Under the pieces are notes generated by a model. The model was given only the letters and a program-made list of their open reading frames with translations. It was not told where the DNA came from and searched no databases. Shown one piece after another: positions 43,758 to 51,858 of a stretch of DNA of 57,836 nt. The first letter of the stretch is position 1; the number at the start of each line of letters is the position of its first letter. Source of the stretch: CBDDRG01 sp051306415 (lineage in GTDB: Bacteria; Pseudomonadota; Gammaproteobacteria; Pseudomonadales; Porticoccaceae); NCBI GenBank assembly GCA_051306415.1, contig JBPPNE010000074.1:1-57836 (forward strand). The letters are read 5' to 3'. Both the position numbers and the translations under genes were made by a program.

Positions 43758-44215
43758 TCCGGGGCTGATTTGGGTGCGGCGGACGTGGGCGCGGGTGCGG
43801 CGGCCGGCGCGGCCGGGGAAGGTTTCGGTGTTGTTGACGGCGCCGCGTCCGGCGCCGCTTTGTTTTGTTGTGCGGGGCCTGCGGAAGCGGCGCCCGCGGT
43901 GGCAGGTGCGGCCGGGGCAGTTTTCGGCGCAGCGGGTGCGGGGGCTGCAGCCGGCGCCCCCGGTGTTGCGTGGCCTTCGTGATCGTCGTCTGCGGAAGCG
44001 GCGGCGGGTGCGGCGGACTCGTACCCGCGTTGGCGCACGGCCGACTTGATATCGGCGACGTCGAGTCGGGTTTCGTCGTAGCGCACAGTGGCGCTTCCCG
44101 CAGCGAAATTCACCGTGACGCTTTCGACACCCGGCACTTCGCCAATCCGCTTTTCCACTTCGTCTACGGTCAGTACCGACAGCAGGTCGCGCACTTCAAT
44201 AACGCTCGTTTTCAT
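43748..44215 (-). CDS. HMA-like protein (CxxC lost) with Pro/Ala-rich tail
   Basis: 155 residues from ATG 44215, preceded by GGAGG at four bases. HMA-like residues 1-65 have VRDLLSVLTVDEVEKR; even the Met of the motif is Leu. The tail has DDDHEGHATPGAPAAAP and then Pro/Ala/Ser. A longer frame to 44290 covers a diverged copy of the spacer found before other HMA genes. Confidence 0.75.
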   Translation of the reverse strand: MKTSVIEVRDLLSVLTVDEVEKRIGEVPGVESVTVNFAAGSATVRYDETRLDVADIKSAVRQRGYESAAPAAASADDDHEGHATPGAPAAAPAPAAPKTAPAAPATAGAASAGPAQQNKAAPDAAPSTTPKPSPAAPAAAPAPTSAAPKSAPDKS

Positions 44216-44301
44216 CGTGCCTCCGTGCTCGTCCTCGACGTCAGTGTGGTAAGACGTGGCTTGGTTTACGTATCCGATTCCTTGCTTCACTGATTGGCGA
44301 C

Positions 44302-44556
44302 TTAGCCGCAGCAGCCGCCCTTGCCTTGCGGTTTTTTCGCGGCAGTGGTGGCATCCACGCCATAGCCCGCGCTCTTCACGGCGGTTTTGAGTTGATTGGG
44401 CGAGGTCAGCCGCTCGTCGTATTGCACCGTGGCTTCGCCGGCCGAGAGCGAGACTTTTACATCACTGATTCCGGGAATCGCCTTCAGTGCGTGCGCTACC
44501 TTGCTGGTGCAACCGCCGCAAGTCATACCGGTTACTTTTAAAATTTCAGTTTGCAT
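44302..44556 (-). CDS. CopZ-like heavy-metal-associated protein (canonical CxxC)
   Basis: 84 residues. Residues 1-68 are a classical HMA domain with VTGMTCGGCTSKV, the Cu(I)-binding motif, IPGISDVKVSLSAGEATVQYDE and AGYGVD. The C-terminus KGGCCG adds two more Cys. Likely a cytoplasmic copper chaperone for a P1B ATPase. ATG 44556 has AAGGAA upstream. It is the only HMA module in the window that keeps its Cys. Confidence 0.9.
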   Translation of the reverse strand: MQTEILKVTGMTCGGCTSKVAHALKAIPGISDVKVSLSAGEATVQYDERLTSPNQLKTAVKSAGYGVDATTAAKKPQGKGGCCG

Positions 44557-44574
44557 GATGATGTTCCTTTTCAA

Positions 44575-44742
44575 AGCGTTGAATAAAAACCACGAAGCAA
44601 TACGCGTCAGCCACGGTTCCGTGCGAGTGCCATGCCCACATGACGCACTTTCTCAGCAGAGCGTCCAAGCTTATACACGGAATGCGCAACTCGATCAGTC
44701 GGGTAACGCACATACGGCAAACATTCGCGGGCGCCCCCGGAC
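44575..44742. other. intergenic, no recognisable gene
   Basis: Frames continue here from the neighbouring small membrane gene but lack family similarity. I see no RNA gene or strong hairpin. Confidence 0.5.
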
Positions 44743-45021
44743 TCATAGAGCCATTCCATTGATGGCGCTTTTTCGCTGAAGAAAGCGTGGCGATGAGGGG
44801 CAGGAACACGATAAGAGTGACGCGGTGTAGACCGCAGTCAGTAGCCCCGTGTGCCGGGAAACTTGCGTCGCCTCCACTCCCGCACCCAAGAGCCGCTCGA
44901 TCAGACGGGGCGGGCGCGCAAGCACGACGCCATAGCCGACCGACACCGTGAACACGGCGATCATGAGCACGGCCATACTAAATGCAAGCCCACTGGCCGT
45001 ACGTTCGGTATTGACCCTCAC
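44743..45021 (-). CDS. small membrane protein, possibly frameshifted
   Basis: 92 residues from GTG 45021, which overlaps the glucanase stop (GTGA). One clear membrane helix (LAFSMAVLMIAVFTVSVGYGVVLA) is followed by RPPRLIERLLGAGVEATQVSRHTGLLTAVYTA. From about 44820 the frame becomes Ser/Cys/Pro-rich, while another frame reads VTLIVFLPLIATLSS, a good second helix. A small indel there is likely. The family is not recognised. Confidence 0.5.
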   Translation of the reverse strand: MRVNTERTASGLAFSMAVLMIAVFTVSVGYGVVLARPPRLIERLLGAGVEATQVSRHTGLLTAVYTASLLSCSCPSSPRFLQRKSAINGMAL

Positions 45022-46319
45022 AACCAACCTCCATCAAATCCCGCTCGCCGCAATCCGCCCGCGATATACCGGCATTTTCGCGTCAGTTCCCACAACAAAC
45101 CGGTCCGGTAATTTTCGATCATCAGGATGATTGGTCCCTGATTGAGGCCAAAATGCCACGGCGAGACCCACCAACCATAAGGATTGCCGGACTTTCCCGG
45201 ATGGGAGGGATTGAAGGAGGCTTTGAAGCCGTAGGAGTTGAACTCGGTCAACTTTTTCTGATGAATGCAATGGTGGAGCGCGAACAGAACGATTTCGGGT
45301 GCGAACGGCAGCGACGCCACCACGGCCCACGGTGCAAGGGTACCGTCGTCGGGTCCGTACGGCACGCCGCGCCCCACGTAATCGAAAAACTGCCGATCGA
45401 TGCCGTTTATTTTGATGGTGTCGGGGCCGGGGCCCTCGCTTGCGGTAATTCCCCAGCAACAGGAGGCATAGTCCTTGAACTTAAGTGGGTTGTCGATCGC
45501 ATACTGTTGTTGCACATAAGTTGCGCGGCGGCTGTTCTCGAAATAGTCAATGCCTTTATCACGCATGAAGGCGTCCTGAATACCACGAAAGTCGATCCAG
45601 ACATGCGAGAGCTGATGGATAAATAGCGGCCCGCCGTACAGATACTCCTGTCCGTAACAGTGCTCCCACTTGTAAGTGGAAGTCCACGCTGCGTAGCTCT
45701 CCTCGGGTAGCGGATAAGTCGGCGAGCCCAGCCCCAGCATATACAACAGCAGCGCCTCGTCGTAGCCTTCCCACCGGTAGTTGAGGAAGCCGCTTTCCGG
45801 CTTCCAGCCGTGCGTCACCGTTGCACCTTGGTTTTGCGCCCATTGCCAATCGGCGCGGCGATAGAGCGCGTCGCCAAGGGTGCGGATTTCAGTCTCGTCG
45901 GCTGTACTGGCGTCGAAATAAATCCCCGCCGTCAACGCGCCGGCCAGCAAAAAAGCGCTGTCCACTGTCGACAGCTCGCATTGCCAGACGCGACGGCCGG
46001 TCTGCATGTCGAGAAAATGATAGTAAAACCCCTTGTAGCCGGTTGCGTCGGGTTCGGGGCCTTGCGGGCTGTTCCAGAAAAAACGCAGCGTCGCAAGCGT
46101 TCGCTCCACCGCCGCGGCCCGCGACATGAATCCGCGTTCGACACCCACCGGGTAGCACGCTAACGCCAGGCCGGTAGCGGCAATGCTGGACGGCCAATCC
46201 GGCGCTGTCTTGTCGACCACCAGCCCGTTGGCGGGATTCGTCTCGTGCAAAAAATAACCGAATGTTTCGCGCTGCAGCTTTTCCAGTTCGGCATCGACGG
46301 TTAGTGTCCTCTGGCTCAT
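45018..46319 (-). CDS. GH144-like endo-beta-1,2-glucanase / glycoamylase-domain protein, second copy
   Basis: 433 residues, closely similar along its whole length to 441-1739 (for example SSIAATGLAL, FYYHFLDMQTGRR, FRGIQDAFMRDKGIDYFENSRRATY, FGLNQGPIILMIENYR). No signal peptide. Unlike the first copy it has no GH94 partner nearby; it lies between an HMA-like gene and a small membrane gene in the metal region. Probably duplicated with the island. Substrate inferred as beta-1,2-glucan. Confidence 0.75.
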   Translation of the reverse strand: MSQRTLTVDAELEKLQRETFGYFLHETNPANGLVVDKTAPDWPSSIAATGLALACYPVGVERGFMSRAAAVERTLATLRFFWNSPQGPEPDATGYKGFYYHFLDMQTGRRVWQCELSTVDSAFLLAGALTAGIYFDASTADETEIRTLGDALYRRADWQWAQNQGATVTHGWKPESGFLNYRWEGYDEALLLYMLGLGSPTYPLPEESYAAWTSTYKWEHCYGQEYLYGGPLFIHQLSHVWIDFRGIQDAFMRDKGIDYFENSRRATYVQQQYAIDNPLKFKDYASCCWGITASEGPGPDTIKINGIDRQFFDYVGRGVPYGPDDGTLAPWAVVASLPFAPEIVLFALHHCIHQKKLTEFNSYGFKASFNPSHPGKSGNPYGWWVSPWHFGLNQGPIILMIENYRTGLLWELTRKCRYIAGGLRRAGFDGGWL

Positions 46320-46395
46320 AGTGTCACCTGGCCTGCGACTCTCGGATAAAGTCGCCTCGTGATTCCAACGTTCTTCGGCTCAATCATGGCTTTGC

Positions 46396-46656
46396 TCACC
46401 CGTTGCCCGGCGAGTCCTCGGACGCGCACATATGCTTCGGCAGCATTTCGCCGGTGCAATGGTAGCCGCACTCGTGCACCCTGGCCTTGATGGTCTTCAG
46501 ATCGGTGACGGTTTCGTCGAAGACTACCGTCGCGCTGCCGGCGACGTAATTGACCCCGGCCCGGTGCACGCCCGGGAGCTTGGCGAGCTGCTTCTCCACA
46601 CCACGGGCGCTCAGCGTCGACAGCATGCCACTTACCTCGATCGTAACGGTCTTCAT
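46396..46656 (-). CDS. HMA-like protein (CxxC lost), short divergent copy
   Basis: 86 residues. HMA-like: MKTVTIEVSGMLSTLSARGVEKQLAKLPGV, YVAGSATVVFDE and HECGYHC. The motif is MLSTLS, so Ser occupies both Cys positions, yet two Cys appear later in ECGYHC and one near the end. It lacks the Pro/Ala tail of its relatives. The start overlaps the TPM gene stop (ATGA). It is the most divergent of the set and may show the state before tails were added. Confidence 0.75.
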   Translation of the reverse strand: MKTVTIEVSGMLSTLSARGVEKQLAKLPGVHRAGVNYVAGSATVVFDETVTDLKTIKARVHECGYHCTGEMLPKHMCASEDSPGNG

Positions 46657-47111
46657 GTCGGTCTGTCCTGAAATGCGTGAAGCGTGATCTCTTGGCGCTG
46701 TTTCCCGAAGCCGTACAGGGTTCTGCTCGACGGCCTGATAATGCGCCCCGGCGCCTTGCGGCCAGCTGTGGCGGTCGGAAAGGCGTCCCATTCCTGCGCT
46801 CCCACTTTGGCGTCGATGCCGCGGTCGGCGACGATTTCCACGTCCCGGTCGGCAAGCAATGGATAGATCAGCACGCCGTTGTTGTGTTCGGTATCCAACA
46901 CCCGTAGTTGCGAAAACACCCCGATCGCGCGTTCTCTCGCGGACTGGCCCTTGAACAGCGGCGGGCCGTCCAGCGCACCCTCCACCGCGAAACGGATTTC
47001 GCCAACGTGCGCGTTCTCGCTTGCCTTGATCGCTTGCTCGATCGCGATCAAGGTTTCGCCGGGAAATGCCTGCTCGACCTGCCAGAGGGTCATGCGCATT
47101 CGAGTTTTCAT
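46653..47111 (-). CDS. TPM-domain protein, C-terminus altered
   Basis: 152 residues from ATG 47111 (AGGTGG upstream). Residues about 8-105 match the TPM (YgcG/TLP18.3) family: WQVEQAFPGETLIAIEQAIKASENAHVGEIRFAVEGAL, SARERAIGVFSQLRVLDTEHNNGVLIYPLLADRDVEIVADRGIDAKVG. After AQEWDAF the sequence loses similarity and ends in a basic tail, suggesting a frameshift near 46795. No membrane segment. Role unknown. Confidence 0.75.
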   Translation of the reverse strand: MKTRMRMTLWQVEQAFPGETLIAIEQAIKASENAHVGEIRFAVEGALDGPPLFKGQSARERAIGVFSQLRVLDTEHNNGVLIYPLLADRDVEIVADRGIDAKVGAQEWDAFPTATAGRKAPGRIIRPSSRTLYGFGKQRQEITLHAFQDRPT

Positions 47112-47254
47112 TAGCGCCACCTGTGACGACCCGAGTAGGGCCGTTTTCGAGATACGAAACATCCCATGCCAGGCCGATCCCTTATCCGGGCGGATTAGAG
47201 CATCGTCGCGGCTAATCCCTGAACCAGGCCGGGGAAGAACGCCAATGGTTGAAA

Positions 47255-47473
47255 TCAGCCGCCTTCCAGGGTGCAGTCGATGTCCGCCTCGGCTTGCAGC
47301 CAATCCTCCAGATCGTAGCCAGGTCCAAAACCGCGCGCCTGCGCCCGATAGTAAGCCGCATCGGCGATCATCTGCTGTCGATCTTGCATGGACACGCCGA
47401 CGGGTTCCGGCACCTCGCGCTGCGCACCATCCGCCCCGGAGTCGTTTGAAACCATTTTTTTGCCCTCGTTCAT
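47255..47473 (-). CDS. DUF2934 domain protein
   Basis: 72 residues from ATG 47473 (GGAGG upstream). The C-terminal half has the family motif MIADAAYYRAQARGFGPGYDLEDWLQAEADID. DUF2934 proteins are small, soluble and of unknown function. A paralogue is at 54565-54792. It lies just downstream of cfa, from which it is now separated by the IS5 insertion. Confidence 0.8.
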   Translation of the reverse strand: MNEGKKMVSNDSGADGAQREVPEPVGVSMQDRQQMIADAAYYRAQARGFGPGYDLEDWLQAEADIDCTLEGG

Positions 47474-47562
47474 AGTCACCGTCCTCCGTTTGAAAACTCC
47501 GCCGACACTGCTGCCGGCACCATTTGTCACCGATCAACGCTTTCATTCATCCAGTTGCTCTT

Positions 47563-48865
47563 GGGCACTTCTATAAATCACGTTTGAACACTGCCGTTTC
47601 TTGGCCAAACTTCATTTTTTGAAATTCCTGGATTGAGCGAGGTTTTTGGCTGCACTCTGCTGCTTTTCTTGCCCAATGGGGCTGTTTTGGGTGAGCATCC
47701 ACCCGCTTTCATGCGGTTGTCCGCGCGATAGGCGCACCGATCCTGTAAAAGTCAAACACCTTCAGACGAATCAGCGTCTCAATGCGCTTGAGGTTGTACG
47801 TCAGATTCATCAATCCCACCCCTGCCTTGGCGCGCGCCACACCGATGCTGCGCAGAAAAATGCCGCCCATGTCGTTTTCCATCGCACCAAAGACATGCTC
47901 GACCCGCGCACGTACCCGTGATTTCTCCGTGTTGCCGAGCTTCTGTTCTTCAGTCAACGGCTTGTTGCGGTAAGCCCGCTCGTGTATCCGGCTCCCGTGT
48001 TGACTGCCTTTGAGGCAGTGCTCTTGCGCGTCCGAGCGGTAGGCGCTGTCAGCCCACACTTCTTTGCCGCCCTCACTGGTCCGGCGCAGTAGGGTGTCGA
48101 GTGCCTGGCTGTCATGCACGCTGGCATCCGTGCAGAGCGCGGCGGTAATGAGTTTGGTGTCACGGTCAATGTTGATGTGGTTCTTGTAGCCGTAGTGATT
48201 CTGTCCGCCTTTCTTCGTCCAGCGGGCATCAATGTCTTTGTGTGCCAGCCTGGCCGGGGTCTTGCCCCACTCGACGGGAACCGCATCGGACTTGATGAGC
48301 GCATTGTGCTCGCGTCCGTTGCGCTGGATGGGCACGGGAACAAAGGTGGCGTCGATGATCTGTCCGCTCTTGAGTTCAACACCCAGATCGGCCAGCGCCT
48401 GGTTCAAACGCGCAAACAGCGGGTCAATCAGTTGATGTTCCTTGAGGGCTTCGCGGAATGCCCACACGGTGCGGGCGTCAGGCACGCTGCCGGAAAGTTC
48501 GAGTCCAAGAAAGCGCATGAATGAAAGCCGGTCGCTGACCTGGTACTGGAGACGTTCATCCGACAGGTTGTGCAGACGCTGGAGTATCAGCAGCTTGAAC
48601 ATGAGCACGCGGCAGAGCGTCTTGCGTCCGGCGGCGCTCTTGCGCTCTTTGCTGTCGATGCGTTCGAGGATGGGTCGGAATATCTCCCAATCGATGGCGG
48701 CGTCAAGGCGTTCCAACGGATCGCCCGCTTCGGAAAGACTGGCGTAACGATTGGCAAGATCAAAGAAGCTGCTTTGCATGGGAGAATCAGGTTGCTCCGG
48801 GTTGGACTACGATTCCGACATTATCCGGCTTCGCACGCTTGGGATGGGGATTTATAGAAGTGCCC
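47563..48865 (-). mobile_element. complete IS5-family insertion sequence (about 1.3 kb)
   Basis: Perfect 17-base terminal inverted repeats: GGGCACTTCTATAAATC at 47563-47579 and its complement at 48849-48865. They are flanked by TCTT at 47559-47562 and 48866-48869, a 4-bp target duplication. Joining the flanks with one TCTT removed restores an uninterrupted cfa reading frame ending QQEQLDE-stop. The element holds one transposase gene and about 145 bases of non-coding left end. Perfect repeats and an intact gene suggest recent insertion. Confidence 0.93.
47709..48779 (-). CDS. IS5-family transposase
   Basis: 356 residues. N-terminal DUF772-type region (LMFKLLILQRLHNLSDERLQYQVSDRLSFMRFLGL), then the DDE domain: IDATFVPVPIQRNGREHN, HYGYKNHINIDRDTKLI, VWADSAYRSDAQEHC and RVRARVEHVFGAMENDMGG with the catalytic Glu. 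Full length and apparently functional. Confidence 0.95.
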   Translation of the reverse strand: MQSSFFDLANRYASLSEAGDPLERLDAAIDWEIFRPILERIDSKERKSAAGRKTLCRVLMFKLLILQRLHNLSDERLQYQVSDRLSFMRFLGLELSGSVPDARTVWAFREALKEHQLIDPLFARLNQALADLGVELKSGQIIDATFVPVPIQRNGREHNALIKSDAVPVEWGKTPARLAHKDIDARWTKKGGQNHYGYKNHINIDRDTKLITAALCTDASVHDSQALDTLLRRTSEGGKEVWADSAYRSDAQEHCLKGSQHGSRIHERAYRNKPLTEEQKLGNTEKSRVRARVEHVFGAMENDMGGIFLRSIGVARAKAGVGLMNLTYNLKRIETLIRLKVFDFYRIGAPIARTTA

Positions 48866-50211
48866 TCTTGTTGCACGGTCGGGTGATAGACATCCCGCCG
48901 GGTGAGGGGAATTGGATAACGACCCATGGCGCGTCTGGAAGCAAGAATCTGGTAGACGCCGATGCCACCTTCCTCGAAAGACAGGGCACTGGCCGCCATA
49001 TACAAACGCCAGACCCGGTAAGTCGCCTCGGAAACGTGTTGCAATGCCTCGTCCCGACGCGCTTCCAGACGCTGCACCCAATGCCGCAGGGTCAGGGCGT
49101 AATGCGGCCGCAACGCCTCCACATCCAGAATCTCGAAGTTGCCCCGCTCCATGGCGCGCTGCACATTGCTCACCAGGTCCAATTCGCCATCGGGAAAGAC
49201 ATAGCGGTTGATGAATGCCGTCGAAGGGCTCTTTCTGTCCCAACCTTCGGTCTCCAGGGTGATGCCGTGGTTCAGGAACAGCCCGCCCGGTTTCAGCAGG
49301 CGCCGGACCGTGCCGAAATACGTGGGCAGATTGCTCACACCGACGTGTTCGAACATGCCGACGCTGGCGATCTTGTCGAACACGGCATCACCCCGCAGGT
49401 CGCGGTAATCGACGAGTTCCACACGGACCCGGTCCTGCAATCCTTCGGCGGCGATCTGTTGCTGGCAGTGTTCGTACTGGCCGCGGCTAAGGGTGATGCC
49501 GTGGGCCGATACGCCGTAATGCGTGGCCGCCCAGCGGATCAAAGCGCCCCAGCCGCAGCCGATGTCCAGCAGCCGTTCGCCGGGTTTGAGCCGTAGTTTT
49601 CGGCAAATATGATCGAGCTTGTTACGCTGGGCCTGGTCCAGGCTGTCACCCGCAGCCTCGAAATAAGCACATGAATAAACCATCTGCTCATCCAGCCACA
49701 GCCGATAAAAGTCATTGGATACGTCATAGTGAAAAGCAATGGCTTGCCGGTTCACAGCGCGCGAGTGGCGTAGCGAAAGCCGTGCGCGTATCGGCCTTGA
49801 TCCCGCCGGTTCTCGGAAGTCCGGATTACTGCGGGACACACCACTCATGAGCGCGGCCCTGGCGAGAAACGCGGCCCGTTCGGCGACCGTCAAACGTACC
49901 GCCTGCAAGTGATCCTTCAGAGCCAGCGCCGAGTAAAGATCGCCGTCCAAATCAACGTTGCCGCGTATATAGGCTTCGGCCAGGCGCAGCGGATCGCGAA
50001 ACAGAACCAGGTCACGAAAAACCTGCGGGTGCCGAAAGGTTAACGTGAATCCCGGCGCATTGGCGCCTAGTTCCAGCGTATTGCCATCCCACAGGTGCAC
50101 CGCCACGCTGCCTGGATAATCCCGGAACACACGCCGCAGCAGATGCGCGGGCCAGCGCTGCCGCGCACGGGGCGCGGCCGTCAGTACCTTGCTCTTGGTA
50201 CTCATATCCAT
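48787..50211 (-). CDS. cfa: cyclopropane-fatty-acyl-phospholipid synthase, 3' end altered by IS5
   Basis: 474 residues from ATG 50211 (GGAGG upstream). SAM-dependent methyltransferase: LLDIGCGWGALIRWAATHYGVSAHGITLS, EQMVYSCAYFE, FDKIASVGMFEHVG and GGLFLNHGITL. It adds methylene across double bonds of membrane phospholipid chains. The last 26 codons (from GTSINPH) come from the IS5 end; the original gene ended after QQEQLDE. Only the extreme C-terminus changed, so activity may persist. Confidence 0.93.
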   Translation of the reverse strand: MDMSTKSKVLTAAPRARQRWPAHLLRRVFRDYPGSVAVHLWDGNTLELGANAPGFTLTFRHPQVFRDLVLFRDPLRLAEAYIRGNVDLDGDLYSALALKDHLQAVRLTVAERAAFLARAALMSGVSRSNPDFREPAGSRPIRARLSLRHSRAVNRQAIAFHYDVSNDFYRLWLDEQMVYSCAYFEAAGDSLDQAQRNKLDHICRKLRLKPGERLLDIGCGWGALIRWAATHYGVSAHGITLSRGQYEHCQQQIAAEGLQDRVRVELVDYRDLRGDAVFDKIASVGMFEHVGVSNLPTYFGTVRRLLKPGGLFLNHGITLETEGWDRKSPSTAFINRYVFPDGELDLVSNVQRAMERGNFEILDVEALRPHYALTLRHWVQRLEARRDEALQHVSEATYRVWRLYMAASALSFEEGGIGVYQILASRRAMGRYPIPLTRRDVYHPTVQQEGTSINPHPKRAKPDNVGIVVQPGAT

Positions 50212-50248
50212 CGCTACCCCCTCCTCGCTCTGTCTTTTGTCCACACCG

Positions 50249-50476
50249 TCACCGGACCGGCGCGGCGTCGCGTTCGAGCTTGGTCTTGCGCTCCTCATAT
50301 TCGGCGGACGTGATCTGACCCGCGGCATAACGACGCTGCAGCAGTTCGAGCGGCGTGTCGCGCCGCCGGCCGCGCGGCACCGGCGTGAACAGCGAAAACA
50401 GGGCCACGATCATCGTGATCCAGAACAGCCACCAAAAAAGGTGCATCCCCCAAAAAGCCCAGCTGTCGTGCAGCAT
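50249..50476 (-). CDS. small membrane protein with SHOCT domain
   Basis: 75 residues. One membrane helix (MHLFWWLFWITMIVALFSLFTPV) is followed by the C-terminal SHOCT motif LELLQRRYAAGQITSAEYEERKTKLE. GGAG precedes the ATG. SHOCT proteins often accompany copper or envelope-stress genes. Confidence 0.85.
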   Translation of the reverse strand: MLHDSWAFWGMHLFWWLFWITMIVALFSLFTPVPRGRRRDTPLELLQRRYAAGQITSAEYEERKTKLERDAAPVR

Positions 50477-50562
50477 GTCTCATCTCCGTATTGGCCAGAA
50501 AATTCCGAGAATGGGGGCGGACCTCGAACTTGCGGGGTATCTTGTTCATGGGCGACCCTGGA

Positions 50563-51225
50563 TTAGCTAAGTCGCCCGATCCCTTTAGCCGCCCGCCACC
50601 GGGGGAAAAAAGCCGGTGTCCGGGCAGCATAACGCCGGTATTCATCACCGAATCTTGCCTCCATCCAGGTCTCCTCGGTCCTCGCCAGGCGAAAGTACAT
50701 GAACAGCAGGATCGGAAACATGATCAGCGTCACCAGCGTTGGCCACTGCAGCAGAAAACCGAACATGATCAGCACGAAGCCGTCGTATTGCGGGTGGCGT
50801 ACATAACGATAGGCACCCGTGGTGGCCAGCCGATCGGTGCGCTGGGCTTCGAACAGCACTTTCCATGCTGATGCCAAAACCCAGAACCCGCCGACCAGAA
50901 AGGCGCTGCTCAGGAGGTGAAAGGGGCCGAAATGCGGATTGCCGCTCCAACCGAACAGGGTCTCCAGCAAGTGACCGGCGTCGTGTGACAGCCAGTCGAT
51001 GCCGGGGAACTGGGTGGTCAACCATCCGGACAGCAGGTAAATGGTCAGCGGAAAGCCGTACATTTCCGTGAACAATGCGACCAGGAATCCGGAAAACGCC
51101 CCGAAAGACCGCCAGTCCCGCTGGCTCTGCGGCTTGGCAAAACTGAAGGCGAAGATGATGAAGATGAACGAGTTGATGATTACCAGTGACCACAACCCAT
51201 AGGCGGGCGGGGATGTGGAGTCCAT
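50563..51225 (-). CDS. isoprenylcysteine carboxyl methyltransferase-like membrane protein
   Basis: 220 residues with five or so hydrophobic segments. The C-terminal family motif is TTGAYRYVRHPQYDGFVLIMFGFLLQWPTLVTLIMFPILLF followed by RLARTEETWMEARFGDEYRRYAARTPAFFP, as in ICMT/PEMT-type methyltransferases. The true substrate in bacteria is unknown. ATG 51225 has AAGGAG upstream and overlaps the DUF2933 stop (TAATG). Confidence 0.85.
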   Translation of the reverse strand: MDSTSPPAYGLWSLVIINSFIFIIFAFSFAKPQSQRDWRSFGAFSGFLVALFTEMYGFPLTIYLLSGWLTTQFPGIDWLSHDAGHLLETLFGWSGNPHFGPFHLLSSAFLVGGFWVLASAWKVLFEAQRTDRLATTGAYRYVRHPQYDGFVLIMFGFLLQWPTLVTLIMFPILLFMYFRLARTEETWMEARFGDEYRRYAARTPAFFPRWRAAKGIGRLS

Positions 51226-51509
51226 TACGATTCTCCTTGGGTCGTATGACTTTGCTGGTCGGTTGGTTTGTCTTTCCGCTGGTCGCCGGTGGCGTCTTGT
51301 TGGCCGCCGCCGTGCCCACCGTGGCCGCCGTGGTGGAATAAATGCATCAGCGGACAGGCGAGAAAAATGAGAAAGGGCAAGTAGCTGAACAGGTGCGCCC
51401 GGTGCTCGGTGATCAAAAAATAACCGGCGATTGCCAGGAAGCCGATGAACACCCATTTGCTTCTGCGATTGTGCCGGCGGTTGTCATTCGCATCGTGGTC
51501 ATGGGCCAT
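51225..51509 (-). CDS. DUF2933 small membrane protein, His-rich
   Basis: 94 residues. Two short hydrophobic segments (KWVFIGFLAIAGYFLITE; FSYLPFLIFLACPLMHLFHH) and a His/Gly stretch (HHGGHGGHGGG), the DUF2933 pattern. Common in copper-resistance clusters. AAGGAG precedes the ATG. Coupled to the ICMT-like gene. Confidence 0.85.
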   Translation of the reverse strand: MAHDHDANDNRRHNRRSKWVFIGFLAIAGYFLITEHRAHLFSYLPFLIFLACPLMHLFHHGGHGGHGGGQQDATGDQRKDKPTDQQSHTTQGES

Positions 51510-51858
51510 GATGTGCTCCTTCAGAAAACAGATAGAGGACAGCCGATGCTGGCGGCGATGCCCGGGATGAGGATATCCGGACCCACAGGTCTATTTTTCC
51601 TGTCCAACCACTTCATGCGACCGCCAGTTTCTTGCGCTTCAGCAGCGCTGAATTCACGATCACGGACAAGGAACTCAGCGCCATCGCCGCGGCGGCGATG
51701 ATCGGGTTCAGGAAGACCCCGACTTCCCTTCTTGGTCTTCACTGACGAGCGGGCGATGCCCGAGGCCAGACCCGCGCGTGATCGGTTCGGCATGCCCCAG
51801 CGCCGGCGAACCAAAACAGTGCCGGAGCCACACCGAGCTGACCACACCTCACCGCGAG
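51510..51858 (-). pseudogene. gap with a P-type ATPase C-terminal remnant
   Basis: Between DUF2933 and copA. At 51613-51722 the minus strand reads GVFLNPIIAAAAMALSSLSVIVNSALL followed by KRKKLAVA and a stop, the usual C-terminus of P1B ATPases (copA here ends GILLSPIIAAAAMSFSSVSVVGNALRL). The sequence on either side has no ATPase similarity. A deleted second copper ATPase is the likely source. Confidence 0.75.

Noticed and set aside
37569..44290. Possible CRISPR or phase-variable repeat array suggested by repeated similar blocks
   Set aside because: The repeats are whole HMA-coding genes with protein-level conservation, not short direct repeats with spacers.
46320..46395. Possible short-chain dehydrogenase start (MIEPKNVGIT) before the second glucanase, with a weak echo (MIGPKN) before the first
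   Set aside because: The match is too short and no nucleotide-binding glycine motif follows.
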